Source of the DNA: CAZVFH01 sp964626415
Lineage (GTDB): Bacteria; Patescibacteriota; UBA1384; XYA2-FULL-43-10; CAINNR01
NCBI GenBank assembly: GCA_964626415.1
Contig: CAZVFH010000004.1
Span: 1-46,328, forward strand
Direction of reading: 5' to 3'
Length of the DNA stretch: 46,328 bases
Below the pieces are notes generated by a model, which saw nothing but the letters and a program-made list of their open reading frames with translations, was not told the DNA's origin and searched no databases. Below, piece by piece: positions 40,128-46,328 of this stretch (positions are counted from its first letter, which is position 1; every line of letters starts with the position of its first letter). The position numbers and the translations under genes were made by a program.

Positions 40128-42270
40128 ACAAGGACTCCTGTCCTTGTGGTGTTTGTCCTGTCTGGGAAAGCAGTTGTTCCGGATCAGTGGTGATAATTTG
40201 GTCTTCGGTGTAGGAAGCGATAACTTTAATTGCCACATGATTTAAGCCGGCAAAAAATAATCCTTCGCCAACATCGCTTTCAAGTAACAAATATTTTTCG
40301 CCCTCAGTCAAAGCAAATGTTTCGGCGACAATATCAATAGAGGCGGTTGATTGTTTCAAAAGAATTTGCATCGAGGAGTTGGAGACGATCGCTTTTCCGT
40401 AGCGCGAAGCCAGAAAATCCTCGACATCTTGGCTGATGATCGTTAACCCTAAATAATATTTTCGCGCTCGCTTTGCTAGCCCGTGCAAAAACTTTGCCGA
40501 ATCCTCGTACTGCATCATCCACCAGGCCTCATCAATAATCATTAAGCGGCGGCGCATATCCATTCTGATCTTTGTCCAGATGTAATCAAGAATCATATAC
40601 ATTGCTATTGGGCGCAGTTGCTCCTCTAAATCGCGAACGGAAAAGACGACAAAGCCGGGTTTTAGTTCAAAGTTTGTTGGGGCATTGAATAGTCCGGCAA
40701 ATGTTCCTTCGGTGTATTTTGACAGGCGGCGAGTAACGCTTTCGGTGCCGTTCATATTGGAAAGGACATTATAAAAATCCTGCATAATCGGCGGTTCGTT
40801 TTTCTGGCTTTCCGGATCAGTTGTGATATCTTTCAAAGCGTATGTCTCGTAAATTCCCTTTTCAACCAGCGCGTCCTCTTCTGGTGTTAAGCCGCCAACC
40901 ATTAAGTTAATTAGTCCGTGTAGCGAGGAGATATTTGAACGCAAAACATCGTCGCCAGTTTCCTTCTCGGGATCAATCCCGCGGGGCAAATCAAAGGGAT
41001 TAATTCGTTGCTTCGCATTTAAGGAAATTTTTAAATAACTGCCTCCAACCGAATCACATAAATTTTTATATTCACTTTCGGGATCAACAACAATAATATC
41101 GGTGCCAAGCATCAGCGATCGCAGGGCTTCAAGCTTTATTAAATATGATTTTCCCGAGCCGGATTTGGCAAAGACGACCGAGTTGGCATTCTCTAAATTA
41201 AAGCGGTCAAAAATGATAAGTGAATTGTTGTGGCGATTTATGCCGTAAAGAATTCCATCCTCCTGTGTCAATTCTGAAGAAGTAAAGGGGAAAATTGAGG
41301 AAATTGATCCGGTGTCGAGGTTGCGCAGGACTGAAATTTTGTCCTCCATTAGCGGAGCGGTTGAAATAAATCCGCCATCCATTTGCAGGAGCGACTCTTT
41401 GGTGTAAATTAACATTCCGCCAAGCGTTGATTCAAATTGCTTAACCAGAGTGTTAAGTTCTTCGAGCGTGTCACCGTAAATTGTAAAGTAAAGTCCGAGC
41501 TGAAACAGGCGAACCTCGCCTCGTTGCAGAACATCGCGCAGTGCCTCAACATCACCGAGCGCCGTTTCGAGTTCCGGATCGCGCGGCGCCCCCTTTTCTT
41601 GGGCGATCATCATTGACGACTGAATTTTACCGACTTGATTTTTCAGGTCGTGCATAACATTGGCGGTTTCAAGCGGGTGAATGTGCATGCCGATGTCCAT
41701 CGTCACATCATAATTGATTATCGGCGACAGCCAGTTGGCTTCGAGATAACGGGGATAAGTATAAACAAAAAGCGTTTTGCAAAAAATGTCGCCAAGCTGA
41801 AGATAGCTTGGATTAACAAGAAAAGCCGCCGGTGCGATTATGTCGCGAACAGAAAGCATTCCCTCGGCAAAAACCTTTTGTGCCTCTTTAACGATAAGAT
41901 TTTCTTTGGCAAGTTGTTGCGGATCTGGCTCGGGCTGTGGGTTTTCTGCTATTGGTGGAGATGTTTTGCTATCGACAACTGGTTTTTGTAATTCTGTCGA
42001 CTCTTCAACTTCTAGTGTTGGGGGTTTTCCCTCACCAATTGTGATTTGTGGCGGCGTGGTAAATTTCTTTGATAATTGGCTTTCTTTTGGATCGAGTGTC
42101 GGATTTTTGGCATCCTGCCAAAAATCCGCAGATGAAGAGGATGAAAGGGGTTGAGAAGGCGAAGACGATGAAGAGGATAAAGACGACAAAGAGGAAGCGG
42201 GGGGAGTCGCTACTGGTCTGCCGAATGTCGAAGTGTCAGCAGAGGTTGGGTTTTTAATTGGATCAGGCAT
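40126..42270 (-). CDS. virB4: Type IV secretion system ATPase VirB4
   Basis: 714 residues. The N-terminal ~90 residues are a Ser/Pro-rich cytoplasmic extension (SSLSSLSSSSSSPSQP). A VirB4/TraC domain follows (ENLIVKEAQKVFAEGMLSVRD; HIHPLETANVMHDLKNQVGK). The ATPase part has Walker A FAKSGSGKSYLIK (about 361-373), a VVDPESEYKNL segment and Walker B LMIIDEAWWMM (about 573), then ISQDVEDF. It is the hexameric motor that drives pilin extraction and substrate transfer at the inner membrane. It lies downstream of the TraC-like and PrgI-like genes, the standard CPR arrangement. Confidence 0.94.
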   Translation of the reverse strand: MPDPIKNPTSADTSTFGRPVATPPASSLSSLSSSSSSPSQPLSSSSSADFWQDAKNPTLDPKESQLSKKFTTPPQITIGEGKPPTLEVEESTELQKPVVDSKTSPPIAENPQPEPDPQQLAKENLIVKEAQKVFAEGMLSVRDIIAPAAFLVNPSYLQLGDIFCKTLFVYTYPRYLEANWLSPIINYDVTMDIGMHIHPLETANVMHDLKNQVGKIQSSMMIAQEKGAPRDPELETALGDVEALRDVLQRGEVRLFQLGLYFTIYGDTLEELNTLVKQFESTLGGMLIYTKESLLQMDGGFISTAPLMEDKISVLRNLDTGSISSIFPFTSSELTQEDGILYGINRHNNSLIIFDRFNLENANSVVFAKSGSGKSYLIKLEALRSLMLGTDIIVVDPESEYKNLCDSVGGSYLKISLNAKQRINPFDLPRGIDPEKETGDDVLRSNISSLHGLINLMVGGLTPEEDALVEKGIYETYALKDITTDPESQKNEPPIMQDFYNVLSNMNGTESVTRRLSKYTEGTFAGLFNAPTNFELKPGFVVFSVRDLEEQLRPIAMYMILDYIWTKIRMDMRRRLMIIDEAWWMMQYEDSAKFLHGLAKRARKYYLGLTIISQDVEDFLASRYGKAIVSNSSMQILLKQSTASIDIVAETFALTEGEKYLLLESDVGEGLFFAGLNHVAIKVIASYTEDQIITTDPEQLLSQTGQTPQGQESL

Positions 42271-42306
42271 TTTTTATGGAAAATAATTTTACGAAATGTG
42301 TCTTCC

Positions 42307-42423
42307 GTCATCCCCGACCCCGATCGGGGATCCACTAATAGTAAAATTCAACTATCAGTGGATTCCCGCCATTCGACTGACGCTCATGGTCTGAGTGAAA
42401 TCGAAGACCTTCGCGGGAATGAC
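42307..42423. repeat. Dispersed palindrome with a second hairpin inserted
   Basis: Ends as in 36977-37053 (GTCATCCCCGACCCCGATCGG and CTTCGCGGGAATGAC), but the right half is split by about 40 bp including ATTCGACTGACGCTCATGG and GAGTGAAATCGAAGACC, a separate ATTCGA-type hairpin. It fills the gap between virB4 and the TraC-like gene. Confidence 0.78.
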
Positions 42424-42425
42424 AT

Positions 42426-43328
42426 TTATTGGTTTGTTTCTGGTATCTTATTACTTGCCGGCGCAGGATTATCTTTTTTTTCTACCACTGACTTTTCATC
42501 TTTTGGTGTTTCTGTCGCCTCTTCTTCTTTTTCAACTTCTTCCGCGCGGTGCTTCAGGCGATCTTGCTCTTTAACCAGCGAGGCGTTGTCGATGATTGGC
42601 GACTCGCCACTGGTGTTGTGCGGTTTTTCAATATCAAAATTTTGATTTTGGCTTCTTACAACCCCAGAGCCGACATTTTGCATATCAGTAAGTCGTTCTT
42701 TATCGGAAATACCCGGGTTATAAAAATTATAAAATAACTCAATCAACTCTTTTGTTGAAAGTTGTTTGCAGCGAAGCCCGATTGACCCAAGTCCGGAGGC
42801 GACAATTCCGGCCCGTTGGCGCAATTCATCGCTTCTTTTTTTAAACTCGCTTTCAGTAATTTTTAAGAGTGAAACAGAGTTGCCACGATTTAAAATTTTG
42901 TCGACGAACCCTAATTTTTGCAGTTCAATATTTTCCCAACCAATTATGACATAAAACCGTTTTTTCATAATATTGGCGAGATTGATCAGTTCGGTAACAA
43001 AATCAATATAATCCAATGTTTGGGCGCGCAAAAGCTCCTGCGATTGGTCGGCGGCCCGTTTTTTTAATTTTTCTAAATAAGGAGTGAGGTCAAGTTTTCG
43101 TGATTGGACGAGGATTTGAATCGGGGAGTGAAGGGAGTTTAAAAATCCTTGAAATTGAAAAATTATCGAGTTTTGTTCGCGCTCGCTTTTTAAGCCAAAA
43201 TTAACGGCTGAAACATCCAAAACCAAACGGTAGGAACCGTTTTTTAAAATAATAATTCCATCTTCAATTCCGGCAATGTCGAGATTTTCCTGTGTCGAAG
43301 CAGGAAACTTTTGTTTTACCTTGTCGAT
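42426..43328 (-). CDS. TraC-like conjugation/secretion protein (VirB4 N-terminal-like), probable ATC start
   Basis: 300 residues if started at ATC 43328-43326, which is preceded by a perfect AAGGAGG (43340-43334) and a 5-base spacer. The first ATG/GTG/TTG in frame (TTG at 43226) would cut off conserved sequence: ENLDIAGIEDGIIILKNGSY precedes LVLDVSAVNFGLKSE and belongs to the domain. The core (about 15-210) resembles the VirB4/TraC N-terminal interaction domain without any Walker motif; GFLNSLHSPIQILVQSRKLDL and a WENIELQKLGFVDKI segment are typical. The C-terminal 80 residues are acidic and disordered. Likely a membrane-proximal partner of VirB4. Confidence 0.75.
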   Translation of the reverse strand: MDKVKQKFPASTQENLDIAGIEDGIIILKNGSYRLVLDVSAVNFGLKSEREQNSIIFQFQGFLNSLHSPIQILVQSRKLDLTPYLEKLKKRAADQSQELLRAQTLDYIDFVTELINLANIMKKRFYVIIGWENIELQKLGFVDKILNRGNSVSLLKITESEFKKRSDELRQRAGIVASGLGSIGLRCKQLSTKELIELFYNFYNPGISDKERLTDMQNVGSGVVRSQNQNFDIEKPHNTSGESPIIDNASLVKEQDRLKHRAEEVEKEEEATETPKDEKSVVEKKDNPAPASNKIPETNQ

Positions 43329-43344
43329 ACTGCCCTCCTTTTTA

Positions 43345-43425
43345 CGAACACTGATTTTTGACGCAGATAGACGCTGATAAATTGGAATGTATCTGCGTTC
43401 AATCAGCGTAAAAGATCAGCGTAGT
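43345..43425. repeat. Palindromic element related to P1, CGCAGAT variant
   Basis: CACTGATTTTTGACGCAGAT and ATCTGCGTTCAATCAGCG are opposed. It replaces the CACAGAT word of P1 with CGCAGAT and lacks the GAAGTAAAAACT ends. It fills the gap between the PrgI-like and TraC-like genes. Confidence 0.68.
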
Positions 43426-43832
43426 TATACTCTGCCTCGTTTGTCAATCACATTTGCCAGATTTTCAATGTCGGCGGCCGAGCGGCGCTTTTCGGCGTAG
43501 GGGTCGATTTTTTCTGTTGCTTTTGGCTGATAAATCTCGACTTGAATATTTGAATCGCCCTTGTGCCAAATTCGAGTATGGGGAATAAAAAGATAAATAA
43601 TTAAATTGCGAAAAAAGTGTCCAAACGGCCGACCGTTTATTTTGACAAATATAACACAAAAAGTAAAAAGGGCGATCGGAGCGGCGACGATCAAATTATA
43701 AGGTGGGGAAAAAGTGTTTGCGACTAAATAAGCCGTCCCGCCACCAAGAACAGCATAGACAAATTGCAGCATTGTCATCGGTCCGACAATTCTGTCTTCG
43801 ATATCGATTTTTTGCGGAACTTTAAATTGCAT
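43425..43832 (-). CDS. PrgI/VirB3-like small membrane protein
   Basis: 135 residues. The PrgI pattern is clear: QFKVPQKIDIEDRIVGPMTM at the start, then two helices (LQFVYAVLGGGTAYLVAN and NLIVAAPIALFTFCVIFV) and INGRPFGHFFRNLIIYLFIP. PrgI family proteins are the VirB3 counterparts in Gram-positive-type T4SS and pair with VirB4. The C-terminal 40 residues are charged and variable. It is the first recognised secretion gene of the minus-strand cluster, preceded by TAGTAGGAGG in the leader. Confidence 0.9.
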   Translation of the reverse strand: MQFKVPQKIDIEDRIVGPMTMLQFVYAVLGGGTAYLVANTFSPPYNLIVAAPIALFTFCVIFVKINGRPFGHFFRNLIIYLFIPHTRIWHKGDSNIQVEIYQPKATEKIDPYAEKRRSAADIENLANVIDKRGRV

Positions 43833-43914
43833 GCTCGCTTCGCTCGCCTCCTACTAAATTACTAATCTGACTAAATTACGAAATTACGAATAGTCCGCTA
43901 TTCCGTCATGCTGA

Positions 43915-43972
43915 ATTCAGTTCAGCATCTCAGCAATTGATTACTGAGATCCCGAAATAAATTCGGGATGAC
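43915..43972. repeat. Dispersed palindrome, GTCATGCTGAATTCAG type
   Basis: GTCATGCTGAATTCAGTTCAG and CCCGAAATAAATTCGGGATGAC hairpins linked by TCTCAGCAATTGATTACTGAG; reverse relative of 17026. The rest of the 43833-44001 gap is TAAATTACGAAATTACG low-complexity sequence. Confidence 0.78.
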
Positions 43973-44001
43973 AACCGATCGTATTTATATTTTATCACAT
44001 T

Positions 44002-45390
44002 TTAGCTTATTGGTGTTATTGGCAGTTCTAACTCTTTACTGGCGGCTTGAAAAAGGGCAACTGTTGCCGAAAGCAATTCGTTATTTTTGGCACCAGCGCC
44101 GCGATTTTGGTTTTCCGCCATCGGCGGAGCATAACCAAAATCGCCAAAACCAAAGTCAAATAAATCATCAAAGTCGTCTTCTGCTCCTGCGTTAGCCCTT
44201 TCGATCGAGGCGGCAATTCTCTCCTCGACCGGATTTTCCTTGTCGGTCATTTTTTTCTGAATTTCGGTAAAGAATATTTTCTGCTGATCAATATACCCCG
44301 AAAGCTCCGGCCAATTTTCCAAAATTTCCTTCGTTTTTCCTTCGTTGGCGAGTTTTAAATATTCTCTTTTGCCTTCGTCATTGTCGTCAATATCAAGCAT
44401 TTTGAAAATTTCGTTGTGACTTTTTTCCAGTGATACTCGAAGAAAATCATCAAATTTACCGTTGCAAGTTAAATAAATTCCGACTTTGTCGGCTAAAATT
44501 TCTTCGGAAGCGCGGATTTTTCGCATTGTCAAATACTGGTCGAAAGAAACTTCCGGATTTTGTTCTTTGTATTTCTTGAAAAATTGATCATTTTCATTAT
44601 CCTCTTCCAGCTTTTTCAGCGAACCAAGAACACTGATCACGATTTCACTTTGGACTTTTGGCAACCACTCGCTTTCGCTTGTCAAAAGGTCGATCATTTT
44701 TACCGCTTCGGTTTCGGCGGCAGAAAGTTCGACATCGCCACCTTTAATTTTTTCAGCAACTTTTTGCCGATCAAAAAGCTCGCCGTGCTCAACCAGCCCG
44801 TGTCCGGCTTCGTGTTTCACTATCCCGTTTACATCGTATTTAAAAGTTCCGTCGGAATTTTTCTCGAAAAGCTCCTCGGTTAAAAATATTCCCCGCCGTT
44901 CATCGTCTCCTCTTCGATAAAAAGCGCAACCGCTGTAGCCGTGCTCGTGAGAAGTGTCAGCCACCTCGCTTATCATCTTTATCTGATTTGTCAGCATCTC
45001 GAGCGCTTGCGAGCTTAAATGCCCCGCAAGCACAACTTCGGCGAGCGAGGTTAAAACTTCTTCTCGGCGCTCTTTGGGAAATTTTTCTTCCGGCATCATT
45101 TCGACGCCAGCTTTCAAAAATTTTAGCGTTTCGGCGCAAATTTCTAGAGATTTTTTTGTTTTTTTCTCTAACTCTTTGACAATTACCTCATCAGCCGTCA
45201 TACCGTTCTCAATCATAATAATTACCACTCGAAAATCGGATTTTCGCTCCAGCGCTTGTCGCCGCTCGACTTTCTGCTCGTCGGGAATTTCAAAATCCTC
45301 CTCCGGCAAATGTTGGAAAGAGTCAACAGTTTCCTTGCTCAAAATCGGAAACTCTTGATTTTCTACTTTTGGCTGTTCTTCTTCGGACAT
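44002..45390 (-). CDS. Predicted gluzincin metalloprotease, unknown family
   Basis: 462 residues, no signal peptide or membrane helix. VKHEAGHGLVEHGE (about residue 190) holds an HExxH zinc-binding pair with catalytic Glu, and EEILADKVGIYL (about 295) gives the third ligand in an ExxxD arrangement, as in gluzincins. The N-terminal ~130 residues are acidic and helical; the C-terminal tail is acidic and Phe/Gly-rich (DDFDDLFDFGFGDFGYAPP), probably disordered. It lies upstream of the secretion cluster on the same strand, after a repeat. A cytoplasmic protease or an effector are both possible; I cannot decide. Confidence 0.7.
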   Translation of the reverse strand: MSEEEQPKVENQEFPILSKETVDSFQHLPEEDFEIPDEQKVERRQALERKSDFRVVIIMIENGMTADEVIVKELEKKTKKSLEICAETLKFLKAGVEMMPEEKFPKERREEVLTSLAEVVLAGHLSSQALEMLTNQIKMISEVADTSHEHGYSGCAFYRRGDDERRGIFLTEELFEKNSDGTFKYDVNGIVKHEAGHGLVEHGELFDRQKVAEKIKGGDVELSAAETEAVKMIDLLTSESEWLPKVQSEIVISVLGSLKKLEEDNENDQFFKKYKEQNPEVSFDQYLTMRKIRASEEILADKVGIYLTCNGKFDDFLRVSLEKSHNEIFKMLDIDDNDEGKREYLKLANEGKTKEILENWPELSGYIDQQKIFFTEIQKKMTDKENPVEERIAASIERANAGAEDDFDDLFDFGFGDFGYAPPMAENQNRGAGAKNNELLSATVALFQAASKELELPITPIS

Positions 45391-45425
45391 CGAATAATTT
45401 TCAATTTAAAACTTAATTCCGTTCT

Positions 45426-45501
45426 GTCACCCCGAACTCGTTTCGGGGTCTCAGTAATCGGATGATTGATTGCTGAGATGCTGAAACGAGTTCAGCATGA
45501 C
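45426..45501. repeat. Dispersed palindrome, GTCACCCCGAACTCG type
   Basis: GTCACCCCGAACTCGTTTCGGGG and GAAACGAGTTCAGCATGAC hairpins around TCTCAGTAATC and GATTGCTGAGAT; same family as 17026 and 43915. Confidence 0.78.
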
Positions 45502-45531
45502 GGGTATGCTTATGACTTACTAGCTTAAAAC

Positions 45532-46062
45532 TTACAACTCGCTGTTCAGCATTCCGGCAATTTCTGCGGTGGTTTTCGTCGTCAACTCATCAATCACCAT
45601 AATTTTGTCCAAGTCCCTTCCAGTAAATTTTTCAAAGTACTCAACCAGCATTTTTTCGACCTCAGAAGCGATTTTTTTGCTTATTTCGGTTTTTTCGGCA
45701 ACCGATTTTCCTTTCAGATGACTTTCAATTCTCGGATCAGCAAGAACTATTCGGCGTGCTGCCGATTTTGCCAGCGCTTCAAGATCGCCATTTTTTCCAA
45801 GAACAGCATTAACAAAAGTAGAAATTTGAATAACTATCTGGCTGTGGGCGGCGACATTGGCGTCAAAAATCGCCTTTATTTGCTCATAGTTTTTATCAGG
45901 ATGGGCTTTTAATATCTTTGCCACTTTCTTGTAGCGCAAAAAAAGCGCTCGCAACTTTTGGCGCAATTCTTCGGGTGAGAGATTTTTCTTGTCCATCTCC
46001 AAACTCGGTCCGGAAGCCGGCTCAAGTTTTTTGGCTATCTCAATTGCACGATTTATGTCCAT
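45532..46062 (-). CDS. Helical hypothetical protein
   Basis: 176 residues, predicted almost all alpha-helical and rich in Lys, Glu and Ala (LSPEELRQKLRALFLRYKKV; SVAEKTEISKKIASEVEKML). No Cys, no membrane segment, no signal. Start at the ATG 46062 with TAGGGGTT in the leader, the same style as the genes at 1336 and 3499. It stands first in a group with the metalloprotease at 44002. No family recognised. Confidence 0.72.
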   Translation of the reverse strand: MDINRAIEIAKKLEPASGPSLEMDKKNLSPEELRQKLRALFLRYKKVAKILKAHPDKNYEQIKAIFDANVAAHSQIVIQISTFVNAVLGKNGDLEALAKSAARRIVLADPRIESHLKGKSVAEKTEISKKIASEVEKMLVEYFEKFTGRDLDKIMVIDELTTKTTAEIAGMLNSEL

Positions 46063-46246
46063 ATAACCCCTACTAAATTACCAACCTTATACAAACAAGC
46101 TTATACAAACAAGCTAAAGCTTGCACTCTGTTGATGCAAGGAGTCCAACCTTTAGGTTGTTTCCCGCAAGCTAAAGCTTGAACTCCCTCACTCGGAGACC
46201 ACGCTTTAGCGTGTTTCCGAAATGCCTTTTGTATACGAATTTCTTT
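46063..46246. repeat. Intergenic block of GCTAAAGC/GCTTTAGC hairpins
   Basis: Three short hairpins in a row: CAAGCTAAAGCTTG, CAACCTTTAGGTTG and CACGCTTTAGCGTG, each with a TTTA or TAAA centre, separated by GGAGTCCAACC and GAACTCCCTC words. No ORF. Confidence 0.65.
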
Positions 46247-46328
46247 TTATTCTGTCGAGCTCAAACCTTCATCTGCAAGCCGTTTCATTTGATCGGCGGG
46301 AAGGCGATTCGGATCTGCTAAAGTTTGT
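46247..46328 (-). CDS. C-terminal end of an unidentified protein
   Basis: Runs off the right edge. The last 26 residues (reading from base 46327) are QTLADPNRLPADQMKRLADE followed by GLSSTE and a TAA at 46249-46247. The other two frames close quickly, and the composition looks coding. Too short to identify; its start lies outside the window. It would be upstream of the 45532 gene on the same strand. Confidence 0.55.
   Translation of the reverse strand, partial: QTLADPNRLPADQMKRLADEGLSSTE

Overview
The window looks like a chromosomal segment of an uncultivated Patescibacteria (Candidate Phyla Radiation, CPR) bacterium. Supporting signs are an AT-rich genome with many dispersed intergenic palindromes, many genes with weak or no Shine-Dalgarno (SD) sequence, a set of small two-helix type IV secretion pilins, a PrgI/VirB3-like plus TraC-like plus VirB4 cluster, cell-wall hydrolases, S23-type four-helix-bundle genes, and the replication origin itself. 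I cannot assign a class from the sequence alone.

Layout. 1-7.2 kb (+ strand): end of a small heat-shock protein, galU, an orphan solute-binding lipoprotein, then three pilin-type genes and a C39-like peptidase, separated by related palindromic elements. 7.5-13.4 kb (- strand): a PilB/GspE ATPase, membrane proteins, tRNA-Ser(CGA), yidC, yidD and rnpA. 13.4-14.8 kb: an insertion carrying an unknown gene and a hicBA module, which separates rnpA from rpmH. 14.8-20.3 kb: rpmH, dnaA, oriC, dnaN and recF, with DnaA boxes upstream of dnaA, over its start codon, inside its coding sequence and downstream of it. 20.4-24.7 kb: a large secreted dockerin protein followed by a membrane-anchored cohesin protein, then a DciA-like gene. 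25.4-28.3 kb: two GC-rich orphan genes around a leaderless vapBC-type module. 28.3-43.8 kb (- strand): the type IV secretion cluster, transcribed as prgI-like, TraC-like, virB4, four-helix-bundle gene, C39/lysozyme-like hydrolase, PEGA/beta-propeller protein, M23 peptidase and a 2412-residue giant protein. 44-46.3 kb: a gluzincin metalloprotease, a helical protein and the end of another gene.

How the genes fit together. VirB4, the TraC-like and PrgI-like proteins, the pilins, three predicted wall hydrolases and the giant surface protein plausibly form one envelope-spanning secretion or pilus machine. PilB may power a separate type IV pilus. The dockerin and cohesin proteins are adjacent and on the same strand, as expected if the secreted protein docks on the cell surface.

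Most unusual signals: (1) a family of ~95-170 bp palindromes, six of six placed directly upstream of genes in the same relative orientation; (2) three four-helix-bundle genes, each enclosed by its own inverted repeats, plus gene-free palindromes that look like related solo elements; (3) DnaA boxes written into dnaA itself; (4) the cohesin-dockerin pair; (5) the LGLP-repeat giant protein; (6) two antitoxin operons whose TATAAT box lies exactly six bases before the start codon. All functional statements come from reading the sequence; no database search was run.
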